A stretch of DNA of 64,000 nt. Origin: Coriaria nepalensis. Lineage: Eukaryota; Streptophyta; Magnoliopsida; Cucurbitales; Coriariaceae. The stretch spans positions 2,676,001-2,740,000 of the forward strand of contig CP114483.1 in assembly GCA_027186245.1 (NCBI GenBank), given 5' to 3'. The translations under genes and the position numbers were made by a program. Below, piece after piece: positions 24,801 through 36,360 of this stretch (position 1 is its first letter; the number at the start of each line of letters is the position of its first letter). The notes below the pieces were generated by a model. That model had not been told where the DNA came from. It saw only the letters and a program-made list of their open reading frames with translations, and made no database searches.

Positions 24801-27447
24801 ACATGTACAAGCTACATGAATACATAACCAAACATATGGAGAAACTTACTCTTTATTAGCAGTAACTTCACAATAGTGATGTAAGAGATACTCCAAGCTA
24901 TTTCTCTCCCGCTTTAATACCCTAGAAGCCTGATAGCAATTACGAAAATAGACAAAGAAAGTTTAACATATAGCAGCAAAAATTATTGTCCAATATAACA
25001 CCAAAAATTATTTCCAGCAAGAAAAAGAACAAGATTCATAAACTATCACAGAGCAGAGTGCAATATGTTATTCCAATACTGACATTATAAACAGACATTA
25101 ACTATACAGAAATAACCAGTTATGCAAGAACCAACTAAGAGAAAATACATCAAATATATACATTAAAAAAAAAACACCTGGCCAGTGTCGAACAAGTTGC
25201 AAACATAAATCCCAAAGTCTCGTTGAAGCCATATAATATCACGATCCGCTCCATGCATTACCTATGGAGCATAATTATTAAAACAATATGTTACTTTAAT
25301 TACAATGCTTTTAAATGATATCTAACAGAAAGAACGCCCAAACTATCACCTTTTTCTTGGTAGGGTCTTTGAAAACTTCTCTCAGATAGGGACCAATGTG
25401 AACTCGGAGCTTCAAAGTATCTACAACAAAATCTTCAGTTCTGGTGGAGATTTGCATCAAGCAAGTCAATCCTTGGAAAGATCGATATTGATTGTGCTCC
25501 AAATCAACCTAGAGAGTTAGAAGGCAAACTGACTATAAATGCCATGAAAAGAAAATAAAATGACAATCTCACCCAACCATATTTCCAAGTAAACCTCATC
25601 AAAATCTAGGACATCCAGAACAAAAGCCAACAAGCAGTCATCAAAGTATCACTGATGAAGTTGCAAATAACGAGATGAATTATGTGTAAACAAATGACTA
25701 AAAGCATTTTGAAGCACAGCAAATAGTAGTCTTGAAGCAGGATGCAACCTCTGATGCATATAATATATGCACAAGGAAATGATAGGTAAAATGTTTGGTA
25801 CAAGTTAGTTTAAATGTCACTAGTTACGAGAGGGCAAGGTGCAGGGACCAAGACAATGGCCAGATGATTAAGCAAGTTAAGTCAGAGCGTGTTGAACATC
25901 CATGGTACACTATATGCATGGAAATACACGCTCTTCTCTTTGACTTGCGATCACACACCTCAACTGCATGCTATATTTCTCTCAAGTTTCATGTGAAGCT
26001 TCTAGGCTAAAATCAAAATCTAAGAACAGATGCAATTTCTAATCACAAGGAAAATCAAACATAGCACAACTTAACCATGCAGGAAGATCAATTTACATCA
26101 TAACAAATAATTGTAGTAGATACTTAACAGCAAATTCTTTCACGCCATGCAGTTTATTAGCTAGTTCCTTCAAATCTTTGACTTCCTCCACAAACTTGAA
26201 TTGGGTACACTCTATCAAGGGCGGAACTGCAGGCTGAAGATCTGCAGTATCTTTATCAACAAAATCCATGACAGAGAGCTCTTCCTGCAAACGATTAAAT
26301 TTGTAGTAAGAAAAGAAAGACCCAAGGTTTACAACAAGGTAAAGGCCTTTACAATTGGTGGCTTGAAATGAAACTTCTGTTTTCACTGTTAATCAAATTT
26401 GTATGAATGTTTCTATATACTTGGAAAATTCTCTAGAACATTCCTTGCAAGAAAAAAGTGTGGAATCTACAACAAATAAAAATATTTTGTACCCAACCAA
26501 AAGATTTGACTACAGCTTGTCTCCCATTACAGCTCAAAGTTCTTCACTACAGCTCATAAATGGAAAATAAGAAAAGAATACATTTTTTTTAACAATTATC
26601 GGATCACACAGTATCATTCCTCCATCAATATATCTAATTCCAAACTCTCATTCTTTTAAGAAGAAAATTGGCTCTAATATTTTCATCGCAAATTGAAATA
26701 TGAATGAATAAAACTAACACGAAAAGGTTGGAGTAAACTAACCAGAGGATGAATAAACCTCAGGCCATCCTCACTTCTTTGCAACCAGACATGCTCGAAT
26801 GGCTGATTAGAATTATTGACCAGAATATTAAACTCGTCCTGAGGCCTCCTAATTGTTGGTATATGGAAAGGCACTTTCGGTTTCACCCCATTGCTTCTCT
26901 TATCCTTGGTAGCCACCTTCACTCCTGAAACCTGACCTGACGATTCTTGCCCCTCCTCTTTCCCACTTTCCGAGCCCTTCACCGTCTGACTCAACGCCTT
27001 CTTCTTCTTCTTACCGATAACCAACTGGAATCCATCTTTTGTATCCTCCTGCAAACACACTGCCCTACTACTCTCCTCCTCTTTCTTCCTAACCTTCTTG
27101 AACTCATCTAACGACATATCGATCCGTTCAAAAACCTCATCGTTGATGTTAACCAACCAATCATAAGCTTCTTCCATATCTTCCGGCAAAGCCATCTCCT
27201 TTCCCCATATATGCTCAGAGGAGCCTATCTTTCCAAGCATCGACTGCGATTTCCTCTCAATTTCTCGAGCCGGCACTCTGAATTCATCGAAGTTGTAGTA
27301 GAAGTGGAAGTCCTTACCAGACGGAATGCCACGAGAAGAACTCGAGAGTTTCGATACAGAAGAAGCCAGAGGTCCGATCGTTAGGGTTTGTAGTGTCTCA
27401 GCCTTCTGAACTTGTGATTGTTCTACGCTCATGGCTTCGATACTCAT
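21819..27447 (-). CDS. RRP6L2: Exosome-associated 3'-5' exoribonuclease RRP6-like (RRP6L2)
   Basis: Fourteen exons on the minus strand: 27447-26743, 26284-26129, 25508-25350, 25261-25178, 24929-24850, 24772-24722, 24630-24522, 24137-24055, 23932-23887, 23692-23605, 23481-23312, 23225-22869, 22765-22664, 22454-21819. Phases agree throughout and give 941 residues. The DEDDy nuclease site is complete: Asp289 and Glu291 (VDLEHN), Asp346 (HGADRD), and Tyr412/Asp416 (YAREDT). An HRDC domain follows at about 492-570, and the tail is long, low-complexity and acidic to basic. The N-terminus resembles the PMC2NT region that binds the RRP47-type cofactor. The family trims rRNA and snoRNA precursors and degrades nuclear RNA with the exosome. 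RRP6L2 rather than RRP6L1 or RRP6L3 is chosen from overall sequence; the exact paralogue is fairly sure, not certain. Confidence 0.92.
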
Positions 27448-27449
27448 TC

Positions 27450-27451
<2 letters not shown>

Positions 27452-27480
<29 letters not shown>
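27452..27480. repeat. (GA)n microsatellite in RRP6L2 5' UTR
   Basis: About fourteen GA units lie immediately upstream of the RRP6L2 start codon, reading as (CT)n in the transcript. Confidence 0.95.
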
Positions 27481-27484
<4 letters not shown>

Positions 27485-27900
27485 ATCGATAGTGTATCTG
27501 TAAGGGTTTAGGATTAGGGTTTATGAGCGTTCGTCATTAGCAGAGGGCTAGAAGCTGCTTTCCCAGCATTGATTTACAGTTGAGAATAGTTGAGTTCATA
27601 CGTACGCAGCACGGTTATATGAGGGACAGACTTCCAAAGTCACGTGTGAGATCAAATTAACGAGGTAAGGAAAAATGAAAAATCTTAAAAACTAAAAAAA
27701 TAAAAAATAATTAAGGGGGCAGCAGCACTCTCAAAACATATATCGAAAAAAATTTAATGTGTTACTTTATAAAATATTTTAATTTTTTATAATTATAAAA
27801 AAATATATTTTTTTAAATTAAAAATTATAATTTTAGGTTTTTTTTTCTTAAATTTCAGGATGTTTTTGCTGTCGCCTTTGCTGTCGGAAAACAGTTCCAT

Positions 27901-27944
27901 CAATGGAGCTCCCAAACTTCAGTCTGGAGTTCAGAGCTCCATTG
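27901..27944. repeat. 44-bp imperfect palindrome
   Basis: The segment begins CAATGGAGCTC and ends GAGCTCCATTG; its two halves pair except for a few central bases. A third GGAGCTCC copy follows at 27947-27954. It is embedded in AT-rich DNA. Confidence 0.8.
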
Positions 27945-28598
27945 TTGGAGCTCCGAACTTCTTTGATTTTTTTTTGTTTGGCGGTATAAAGTTAAGGAAG
28001 AAATAAAAAATAAAAAATTAATTTTATAAATATATTTTTTATAATTATTAAAAATTAAAATTTTATATATTATTTTTTAAAAAAATTATAATAAGTTATC
28101 AAAATATATTTTAAAATATTTATTTAAATAAATCTTTAAAATTTCAAAAAATATACATAGTTAATTAATAGTTAATTATTATGAAATATAATTTTTGTTC
28201 TCTAAATATAATAGTTATTATGAATAAAAATATAAATATTTAAAAAAAAATTAAAAAGATTAATGGATAAAATAATATTTATAGTTTGAGTGAGGAATAA
28301 TTTATATATTTATAAGGAAATTATTAATTCAAAAAATATAATTAATTCATATTTTGATGTAATATTTTATGATATAATTTATATTTATTAAATTTTTTTT
28401 ATATATAATATTAAGCAGTAAAGAGATTTATTTTGTTTTATATTGAAAATAAAAATTTGGATGTAAATATGTGGGAAAAAAATTATTATGGTGTAAAATA
28501 TAATTTCCCCAAATTAAATTTTGCTTGCTTTGTCCGCTACTAACTTTGCTGCTATCTCCTCCTCCTCCTCCCCCCTCTCTGGAGTCAGACCTCCTACG

Positions 28599-31500
28599 AT
28601 GAGGAAAGATTCCGATCCCTCTTCTCTGGTTCGCCTCAACATCGGTCTGCTTCTCTCTCTCTCTCTCTCTCTCTTCCATTCACTCTCATTACATGTTAAT
28701 TTTGCTCTGCAATTCTTTCTGTTTGGTTCCCGAGAAAAATAAATTTACATACACTATCGACTTCTTCCTTTCTACTCCACTGTTGAATCGAAGCGAAATT
28801 GATGAAAAATTATTGTGTGAAACTTGCAGGAGGTCATAAATTCTGCACTACTATCGACACATTGACTCGGCGTGAGCCTGATTCGATGCTTGCTGCCATG
28901 TTTAGTGGCCGCCATACTGTGTGCCGGGATTATGGAAAGGTACAGCGTTGCCTTTTATTGTTTTCTGAACCAGGCTCAGGATTCTTCATGAGGTTACAGA
29001 TGAAAATTAAGCTGTGATTTTATGTTTATGGACCATGTAATACTTAAAATGTGCATGTTACTATAGTGTTGAGGTAATGCTAATTGAAAACTTCTTTCTT
29101 GTAGAGATATTTTTATGCGTGTTTATGTACAAGTTCTTTTTGTAGGACATCGCTTATTTCTAGTATGCAGAAATTAAAATTGGCCCCCTTTTTTTAATGG
29201 TACTGGTTTTTTGCAGGAATTTGTGTTTGTGGACAGGGATGGAAGTCATTTTCGGCATATTCTCAATTGGTTGAGAGATGGAATTGTTCCAAGTCTTACA
29301 GATGCTCACTATGCAGAACTTCTGAGGGAGGCAGAGTACTATCAGTTGCTTGTGAGTTGCACTTTCTTCAAGCTTAAAGTTCAGCTCATCTTTATTTTAA
29401 AGCTTTCTCTCTATGCCATTTTATGTGTTTATGGAAGGATTTGTCATCTCTTTCTAGTGGAGTATAAAATTTTATAATTTCAATTTCAGGGTCTCATAGA
29501 TGGAATTAACTTTGCTATAAATTGGAACAAGGAAGATGAGGAATTCGATTCTGAATTGACCCGAACTGACATAATCAAGTGTATTCAGTTTGAAAAAGTT
29601 AGACTACGAGGGGTTAATCTCTCTGGCCTTGACCTCTCTAAGCTGGTATGTTTCCTATTTCTTCAATGCATGAGAGGAATTATGGTACATGGATTTGTTT
29701 TCTAGGTTCCTGCTTTACCGAGCTCTCTTATATCACCAATGTGCACTCCACTAAACATCTTCTAAGGCAGTTATTTCAACTTTATAGGACCTATCAAATG
29801 TGGACTTCAGTTATGCATGTCTTAAAAATGTGTTCTTCTCTCGTGCAAACCTCCAGTGTGCTAAATTCCGGGTATGGTTTCTTATATTACTAATTTTTAT
29901 ATTATAAGTACTTACTTAGAAGTGTAGATGTCTACAATAAGAAGCTGCTTAGCTTGCTCTTACATTGCATTTGCTCATTTCATGTGCAAGTTTCAGTATT
30001 TGAAGATTGTGCTTCTTTACTGAATTAATGAAAACTTTTTTGAAATTTTAGTTTTTCTCCTTAAAAATAGGGTGGATATGATTTTGTATCGATATTAGAA
30101 TATATGACCGTGCATGTTGGTCATCTCAAACAATTGTTCATTACCAACTGATCTCAGTGAACCTTTATTTGATATTCAAATCTGCAAAATTCAATGGAAT
30201 GAATCTCTCTCTCCGTGAAAGAATGTTGGTAAATGATGTTTATTGGATATTATTATTGCACAGGATGTCGATGCTGTGGCGTCAATATTTCACAATGCAG
30301 TTTTGCGAGAGTAAGATAGTCAACAACACATACTCTGCTGTTTCTTGAAGATTTTAGGGATTGCATTCTTATTGGTTTTTCTTTTCCTGGGGAAGATGTG
30401 AATTTAATGGGGCAAATCTTCGTGGAGCTTTGTTAGCTGCTGCCAACTTACAGAGTGCAAATTTACAAGGCAATTTTCTTTTGTTACTTATTGCACTGTT
30501 ATCCTCCTTAACTAATCCGTTACACTCAAATTTCCTGTATTTATGTTCCGATTTTACCACCACCGATTAATATCGCTTTTCATATTGTAATTCTTTTCGT
30601 CTGTTAACTGTTTAGTTTAAACATAGTCATTAATTTTTTTTTCTTGTTTCCACTTTTACCTGCTACATAATTTGAAGATCTGAAATATCTTGCTGGTTTG
30701 TGATATACAGTTACGATTATGGGATGTGATCTCATAGAAAATTGTATTGCTTTCAGATGCTTGTTTGATAGATTGTAGCTTCTGTGGAGCAGACCTGCGC
30801 TCTGCACATCTACAGGTTTGACATCTTATATCTATATATATCCTTTTACCCTGAGTAATTTGCTCTCTCCCACATAGGATACCCCTTAATGATTTCGGGC
30901 TATGTAGGGCAAGGACACCCTTACAAAGACAGATTGCAAAATTTACAAAATTTCTATTAGCATAATCCGACTTTGATATATATACTTAGTTTTTCACCCT
31001 GCTTTTTCACTTTCATCACTCTTAAGTTCTATGATATTTTCTATCTGACTATGGTCATTCATTGTTTTTCTTACTTTCTTATTTAAATCTTCAGGGTGCA
31101 GATCTAACCAATGCTAATTTAGAGGGAGCTAATCTGGAAGGAGCCAATTTAAAGGTAGATATTTTTTAGCCAGTCTAATATGCCGGGACTTCTTGCATAA
31201 AGATTAGGTGATTGCACTCATAATAATTTTAAAATACAAACTAAGAATTAGGATAATAAATTTCAGTCATTTTAAGGTATAGTAGGACCAAGAACTTGTT
31301 ACAAGAAAGGCACCAAAACCAAATCAAGCTAGCACTAAGAGAAATAAATGAGAAAATAAAATAAAATAAATTAAATTACTTGTAGTTTTCTTAGGATAAT
31401 AAATTTGATTCATCTTAATTTCGTGCCAGGGTGCAAAGCTGACGAATGCCAACTTGAGGAATGCAAATCTTCAACGAGCTTATCTACGACATGTAAATCT

Positions 31501-31983
31501 TCAAGAAACGGTAAGTAGAGTGGTCCAAGATATAAGATCCTGTGAGTTTTGGTGGGTTCTTTTAGTTGAATTTACTAACCTGCACGTCATTATATGTTCT
31601 GATACAAATGCTCTGATTGGCAACATGTTTAAAATACAAAAATTAATTTTTTCAGTCGCCAATCATATTTGGCATCTGATTTTTGCCTATCTTTTAAATT
31701 TCATTTTTTTTTTTTAAACGGAAAAAAATCAACACTAGAGAAACACAATAAGTGATTTTCCCTTTTTTCAACAAGAAAAATAATTTTAAGAAATTGAATT
31801 TTAAAATACATTGACCTCTCTAATGTTTCTATTTGCTGATTGGATGGTAAGAAAATCTATTGTAGTTCCATCACTTAACTTGATCTCTTTATGTTAATTT
31901 GTGCCGGTCAGCATTTGGATGGGGCGAGGCTTGATGGTGCAAATTTGCTTGGAGCAATCAGGCCAAGAAATGAAGGTGTATAG
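28599..31983 (+). CDS. FIP2: FIP2-like protein: BTB/T1 domain plus pentapeptide repeats
   Basis: Eleven exons (28599-28644, 28830-28939, 29217-29351, 29490-29645, 29788-29871, 30264-30310, 30396-30469, 30757-30815, 31095-31154, 31430-31510, 31912-31983) give 307 residues. Residues 1-105 are a BTB/T1 (potassium-channel tetramerisation-like) domain containing VRLNIGGHKF and HFRHILNWLRDG. From about 130 to the end it has pentapeptide repeats (A/N-L-x-x pattern such as ANLRGALLAAANLQSANLQ), forming a right-handed beta-helix. The Arabidopsis homologue FIP2 binds the formin AFH1; BTB proteins of this kind can also be CUL3 adaptors, which is inference here. The start is the only ATG that leads directly into the domain. 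Intron 7 begins with GC instead of GT (30470), required to keep the repeat frame. Confidence 0.94.
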
Positions 31984-33189
31984 TTCTGTAAAATTCACTC
32001 TTTAATCGTGATTTTCTTTTTTCCTCCTCCTTATTCAGTGCCCAAGTCTAAATACCTCTTCTGAGCACATGGCGGCAGCTGGGACATGTTAGAAACCAAA
32101 ATCATGTTGTTTTATTTTTTCCTTAGCACTGTTTTATTGATAAATTTGCTTCTTGTATCTGTGTCATTAATTGGAAATTTGATCTGTTTATCTTATGTGC
32201 CAAATGTTAATACCTTCTGTGATTTGAATGATTCTAAAATCATATTCTAAGTTAGTAAATAAATTGGCAAATGATGCTTTACCATCCCAATTTACCACTT
32301 CAGATTTACCCTTGAAACAATCATGTTTTTGAAATACTCTCCTAATCACTATCGTATTAACTTAATTCCTTGAACTATCGGATATTAAAAAATATCCTTC
32401 TAAATTACTATTTTATTAGATTTAATCTATCTGATGAATTATTATGTTTTAAAAATACTCCTTTAAGCTATCAACTTAGCCTCCTTTGCATTTAAAGGGG
32501 CTAAATCTAATAAAATATAGTTTGGAGGGGTTAAATTAAATGTATTGATAATTTAAGGAGAGTATTTCTAAAAAATGATAGTTTAGGGGGCTGTCTAATA
32601 AGATGGTAATATAGGGGGGGTAAAATATTAATTGACCTACACTTTTCGGTTAACCCTAACAACCATCGTCGTTTACTTGAATCGAGACTCTCTTCTCGTT
32701 CTTTTAACGCAACCCCTCTTCTATTCTATCTCCTCCCTCACTTCTCATCCCATTCTTCCCTGCCGGAGACGAAGCAGCCGCAAAACTCCTCACAGAAAAA
32801 GGTCTGAATCTGTCATTTTCCTTTTCTTATTTTGAAAACCTCCCCATCTGTTACAGTTGATCAGAGAGTTTTAACAAATTTTCAGATTACTTGCTTTTCA
32901 ATTAGGTTTCCCTTGATCCCGATTTGTGCTAAGTTACTGAGTTATTCTGGAGAAAGCAATAGAATCCTATTCACATTCTCTTATTAGTTGTGCTACTCAT
33001 GAATCGATTCGGTCATTGAGATAAGCTTTTCCTATTGGAGTTAGCTATTTTGTTTTAGGGTTTTTCTTTTCTTTCTTTCTTTCTTTCATTTTTTTTGGTC
33101 AATGAGCATTTTTTTTTTCATGATAGCATATATGACTTTGGCTTAAGGAATTGAGGTTTCTTAAGCAGGTTTAGCAGCAGAGCAGAAAG
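31984..33189 (+). other. Foldback element and DIM1 promoter with spliced 5' UTR
   Basis: After the FIP2 3' region comes a foldback element at 32277-32628. The DIM1 leader then starts near 32700. It appears to contain an intron from a donor at about 32801 (AAAAAG/GTCTGA) to an acceptor at 33168 (TTAAGCAG), just before the ATG at 33190. The short frame at 32632-32835 falls in this leader and is not considered a gene. Confidence 0.5.
32277..32628. mobile_element. MITE-like foldback element, copy 1
   Basis: The ends are inverted: the left reads TTTACCATCCCAATTTACCA then GAAATACTCTCCT, and the right, reverse-complemented, reads TTTACCCCCCCTATATTACCA then GAAATACTCTCCTT. Complementarity continues inward with mismatches. 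There is no coding capacity. Related sequence lies at about 38490-38725. No clean target-site duplication was identified. Confidence 0.65.
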
Positions 33190-34473
33190 ATGTCATACCT
33201 CTTACCACATCTGCACTCAGGATGGGCAGTGGATCAGGCTATTCTTGCCGAGGAGGAACGTCTTGTTGTCATCCGATTTGGTCATGACTGGGATGAGACT
33301 TGCATGCAGGTTTTTTCTCTTCTCTTCTTTTCTGTTTAATTTTTTTTTTTTTTCAAAATTTGACTCTCTAACTGGTGCTTGATAGTATTGATCGGGGGTA
33401 TAATATTTGAATAATTTCAATGCTGTTCCCTTTCATTTTCCGTTTTCCTTCTGCCATTCACGGCACTCCGTCGAACATATGGTTTAATGCTTTTCCTGGA
33501 TTTTCTCTATTTCTTGGATATTACGGCTTATTTTGTGTTAGTATATCTATTTTCCCTCTGCTAGCTTCTCTTAATTGTTTGAATTTCTCGTTCAAAACAA
33601 ATATTATGGAAATGGCTTATAATTGAAGTAGAAATCAGAGTTTAATGATGTTTAGTTCAAAGTTGTCATCAGAATGTTTTTGAAGATACTTGTTGATGTT
33701 TTAGAAACTTAGAAGTACTTTTAAGTATAGTTAAGTTGTGTAATCTCTTATTGAAATAGAGTTGTATAAAAGTTTCCGGTCTGAGGCCGAATCTACCAAC
33801 ACTATTCCAAACATGGTATCATACTTCTTACTCTAAAATCTTACCTACTAATCCATCATGAATCAAACGCATGGTTACAGCAACACAGTTCACTGACTAA
33901 TTTATTCCAGTCTATTCCATTTAGTCAGTCTTATTTGGTCCAATTCTCTCATTTTAGTATCAGTAAATCAAAATTGAGAACATGTGGTTATTTATTATCA
34001 TGAAACGTTACAATGTGCTGGTTGCCTGATTTATTGTTTGTCACCATCATTAGTTAATCAACTATTATAACAATTCGCTGCTTGTAGTATGCTTTGGTTA
34101 CTTTGCTTTGTACGATAAGCTTAAAAAGTTGATATGAGATGGTTGTCTCTTGTGTTCTTTTTAGATGGACGAGGTGCTGGCATCGGTTGCCGAAACAATA
34201 AAGAACTTTGCTGTGATATATCTTGTGGACATAACAGAGGTGCCTGATTTCAACACAATGTACGAGCTCTACGATCCTTCCACTGTCATGTTCTTCTTCC
34301 GGAACAAGCACATCATGATTGATCTCGGCACTGGAAACAACAACAAGATCAATTGGGCTCTCAAGGACAAACAAGAGTTCATCGATATCATCGAGACTGT
34401 CTACCGTGGGGCTCGCAAGGGACGTGGTCTAGTCATTGCTCCCAAGGATTACTCCACCAAGTATCGGTACTAA
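33190..34473 (+). CDS. YLS8: Spliceosomal thioredoxin-like protein DIM1/YLS8 (U5-15K)
   Basis: Two coding exons (33190-33309, 34165-34473) give 142 residues, the invariant length of DIM1/U5-15kD proteins. The sequence begins MSYLLPHLHSGWAVDQAI and ends PKDYSTKYRY, the classic ends of the family. The fold is thioredoxin-like, but the usual CXXC redox pair is absent (DWDETCMQMDE), as in all DIM1 proteins. It is a core part of the U5 and U4/U6.U5 tri-snRNP, needed for pre-mRNA splicing in the nucleus. The intron between the coding exons is long (855 bp). In Arabidopsis the gene is called YLS8 and is a common reference gene because of steady expression. Confidence 0.97.
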
Positions 34474-36096
34474 GTTCTCTCTGTATATAATGATCACTAT
34501 TGTGATATTTTTCGTATGAGAGTGGAACTCTCAACCAGATGCTTGCAAAGTGTAAATCGCAAAAGAAACGTTTTCTTAGTCGAACCAAACCAGTGATCTT
34601 ATAACATCAGATGAAGGTTTGCGTTGGTAATTTTATTTACATAGTTATTAGTTTCGATAGTATCAATCTTATCCATTATGTTCAGTTACAAATATACAAT
34701 GGTCGCATTATTAGCAAAGGAAAATTAAAAGAATGAAAACTTGGTAAGAAGAGGATAATGGGTGCTCGGATTGGTGTGTCTGGGATTCAATCCTAGCCAT
34801 CCCGTCTTTGATCCGAGGGCTACGTACAAAGGAGCCATGTTGTCGAAGACAGCAAAACTGGCCGGCTAAATGAGAGCCATACGATATGGAATATGAATAC
34901 TGCTCATCATTTAGCCGAATCGACGTGGCTTTTCTAGTCATTTTTCTTTTGGAATCGGGAAATTGAGAGAGGGGTTAAGGAAGCAGGGGAAGAAAGGGTT
35001 ACGTACATGAGTTCCAAAAGGGCTGTGTCCATTTTTGAGTGAGTATTTTCATCAAACTCGAATTTTTTCCCTAAAAAATAATCTCCAATTTACTCTCAGC
35101 ATAAATGCACAATTTATTGGACCGATCCGAATCGTATGGATTTGGACTTAGAGACCCACAATTGGAATTGATATATATTTAATATATATTACATTTTTTT
35201 TTTTGAAAACTCGGGTAACTTTATGTATTTTCGGTGATGGGTTATAAATTCTAGGAGTGATTGGATGCACAATATCACCGGATAAGTCTAGAGTATAATC
35301 TCAAACATTAAGCAGAAAGTTTGAATCTGAACCAAATTCAGAAAGTCACCTTTACCTAATCACTTGGATAACCCTAGAGATTTAATATATATTACATTGA
35401 ACTAAATTCTATTTATTTATAAAATAACTCAGTAATGTATGAAATTGAGGGGTTAATCTTTAGTATTTGTAACCGTTGAATTCGAAAGAATTAAATAAAA
35501 TAGATTCAATTATTATGATTTAAGATAATTAAATCAATTCAAATCTAATAACTACAAATACCAAACATTAACTTCCATAACCCAATCCAATTGCTTTTCT
35601 TGTAGCCAAATTCTTCGACGGATGCCATGGGCGGACGTCAATGAATGGACCACATCACAATCCACATATGTCGGCAAGGCAGAGAGACCGTACGATCTAT
35701 TCACGTTCAGAAAACCCCAATCACGTATCCATACGTGGCAAAATCGAGCGGTGTTTTAACTTACACTTTCCAGTGTCCAATCGTCAGAAGCCCTTCCCTT
35801 TCGACCCCCTCAAGATATTTTATCTAAATTTAATAATTTCATTTATTATTATTTTTCATTTTACACTAATCAAGATTCCAGATTCCAGATTCCAGATTCC
35901 AGAGTCACGGATATATTTATATTTTTCTCTAAAATCGTATGCCGCGCCACGTACGTACACTTGATCACAGGGTTATTTACGGAACTTCAGGCAAAAATAT
36001 CATGCACTATAAATACGATCCGAAGTGAACCTGTTTTCTGCAACTGTCATCCATTGTCAATTTGAATTTCGTAGATAAAAGAGCGATCGATCAGCA
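34474..36096. promoter_or_regulatory. Promoter of dehydrin copy A and start of the duplicated block
   Basis: Sequence at 34765-34930 matches 36925-37090, and 35600-36096 matches 37110-37610, so the tandem duplication includes upstream DNA. Copy A has about 650 bp extra between these parts (roughly 34940-35590) that copy B lacks; it is AT-rich and may be an insertion. Elements kept in both copies are a DRE/CRT core GTCGGC (35670-35675), an ACGTGGC ABRE (35733-35739), GCCACGT (35946-35952) and a TATAAATA box (36008-36015). Confidence 0.7.
35873..35902. repeat. (GATTCCA)n 7-bp repeat in the promoter of dehydrin copy A
   Basis: About four head-to-tail copies of GATTCCA lie 106-135 bp before the TATA box. 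The matching place in copy B (near 37430) has a single related word (ATCCAGAATCACGG), so the expansion is specific to copy A. Confidence 0.85.
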
Positions 36097-36360
36097 ATGG
36101 CAGGAATCATCAACAAGATCCAGGACACTCTCGGAGGAGGCAAGAAAGACGAGCAAAAGGTTGAACAACATGGCCATGATCACCAGAAGGATACGGACAA
36201 GCACCAGTGCAGCGGCGGCAATGAAAACAAGGAAGGCGTCGTTGACAAGATCAAGGAGAAGATCCATGGAGGTCACGACAACGTCGACAAGGACGATAAG
36301 ATAAAGAAGAAAGAAGGCCATGAGCATGACGGCCATAAGAGTAGCAGCGACCGCAATTAG
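36097..36360 (+). CDS. HIRD11: KS-type dehydrin, HIRD11-like, copy A
   Basis: A single coding exon of 87 codons. It starts MAGIINKIQDTLGGGKK, matching the HIRD11 N-terminus, and has an H-type K-segment (VVDKIKEKIHGGHDN) at about residues 48-62. The composition is Lys, His, Asp and Gly-rich with no hydrophobic core, so it should be disordered. KS dehydrins protect proteins and membranes in drought or cold and bind metals through His. Compared with copy B it is 19 residues shorter: it lacks one His-rich repeat and most of the lysine tract, and it ends SSSDRN instead of the acidic Ser/Asp tail that is the usual kinase site. A 3'-UTR intron is likely (donor after GATAAG at about 36366, acceptor TTGCAG at 36476). 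The long antisense frame at 36091-36582 is a shadow. Confidence 0.9.
   Translation: MAGIINKIQDTLGGGKKDEQKVEQHGHDHQKDTDKHQCSGGNENKEGVVDKIKEKIHGGHDNVDKDDKIKKKEGHEHDGHKSSSDRN

Larger units (their letters stand above)
27448..28598. promoter_or_regulatory. Divergent spacer RRP6L2 / FIP2 with AT-rich repeat DNA
   Basis: Next to RRP6L2 is a (GA)n microsatellite in its 5' UTR (27452-27480). From about 27660 to 28500 the DNA is very AT-rich with A/T homopolymers, apart from a small GC-richer island at 27860-27965 that holds a near-perfect palindrome. A GA-rich/CT-rich leader precedes FIP2 at 28550-28590. No gene is seen. Confidence 0.5.

Noticed and set aside
33800..33840. ACATGGTATCATAC, similar to the TGGTATCAGAG primer-binding site of plant LTR retrotransposons
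   Set aside because: Only eight bases match, the position is inside the DIM1 intron, and no LTR or retrotransposon coding sequence is nearby.
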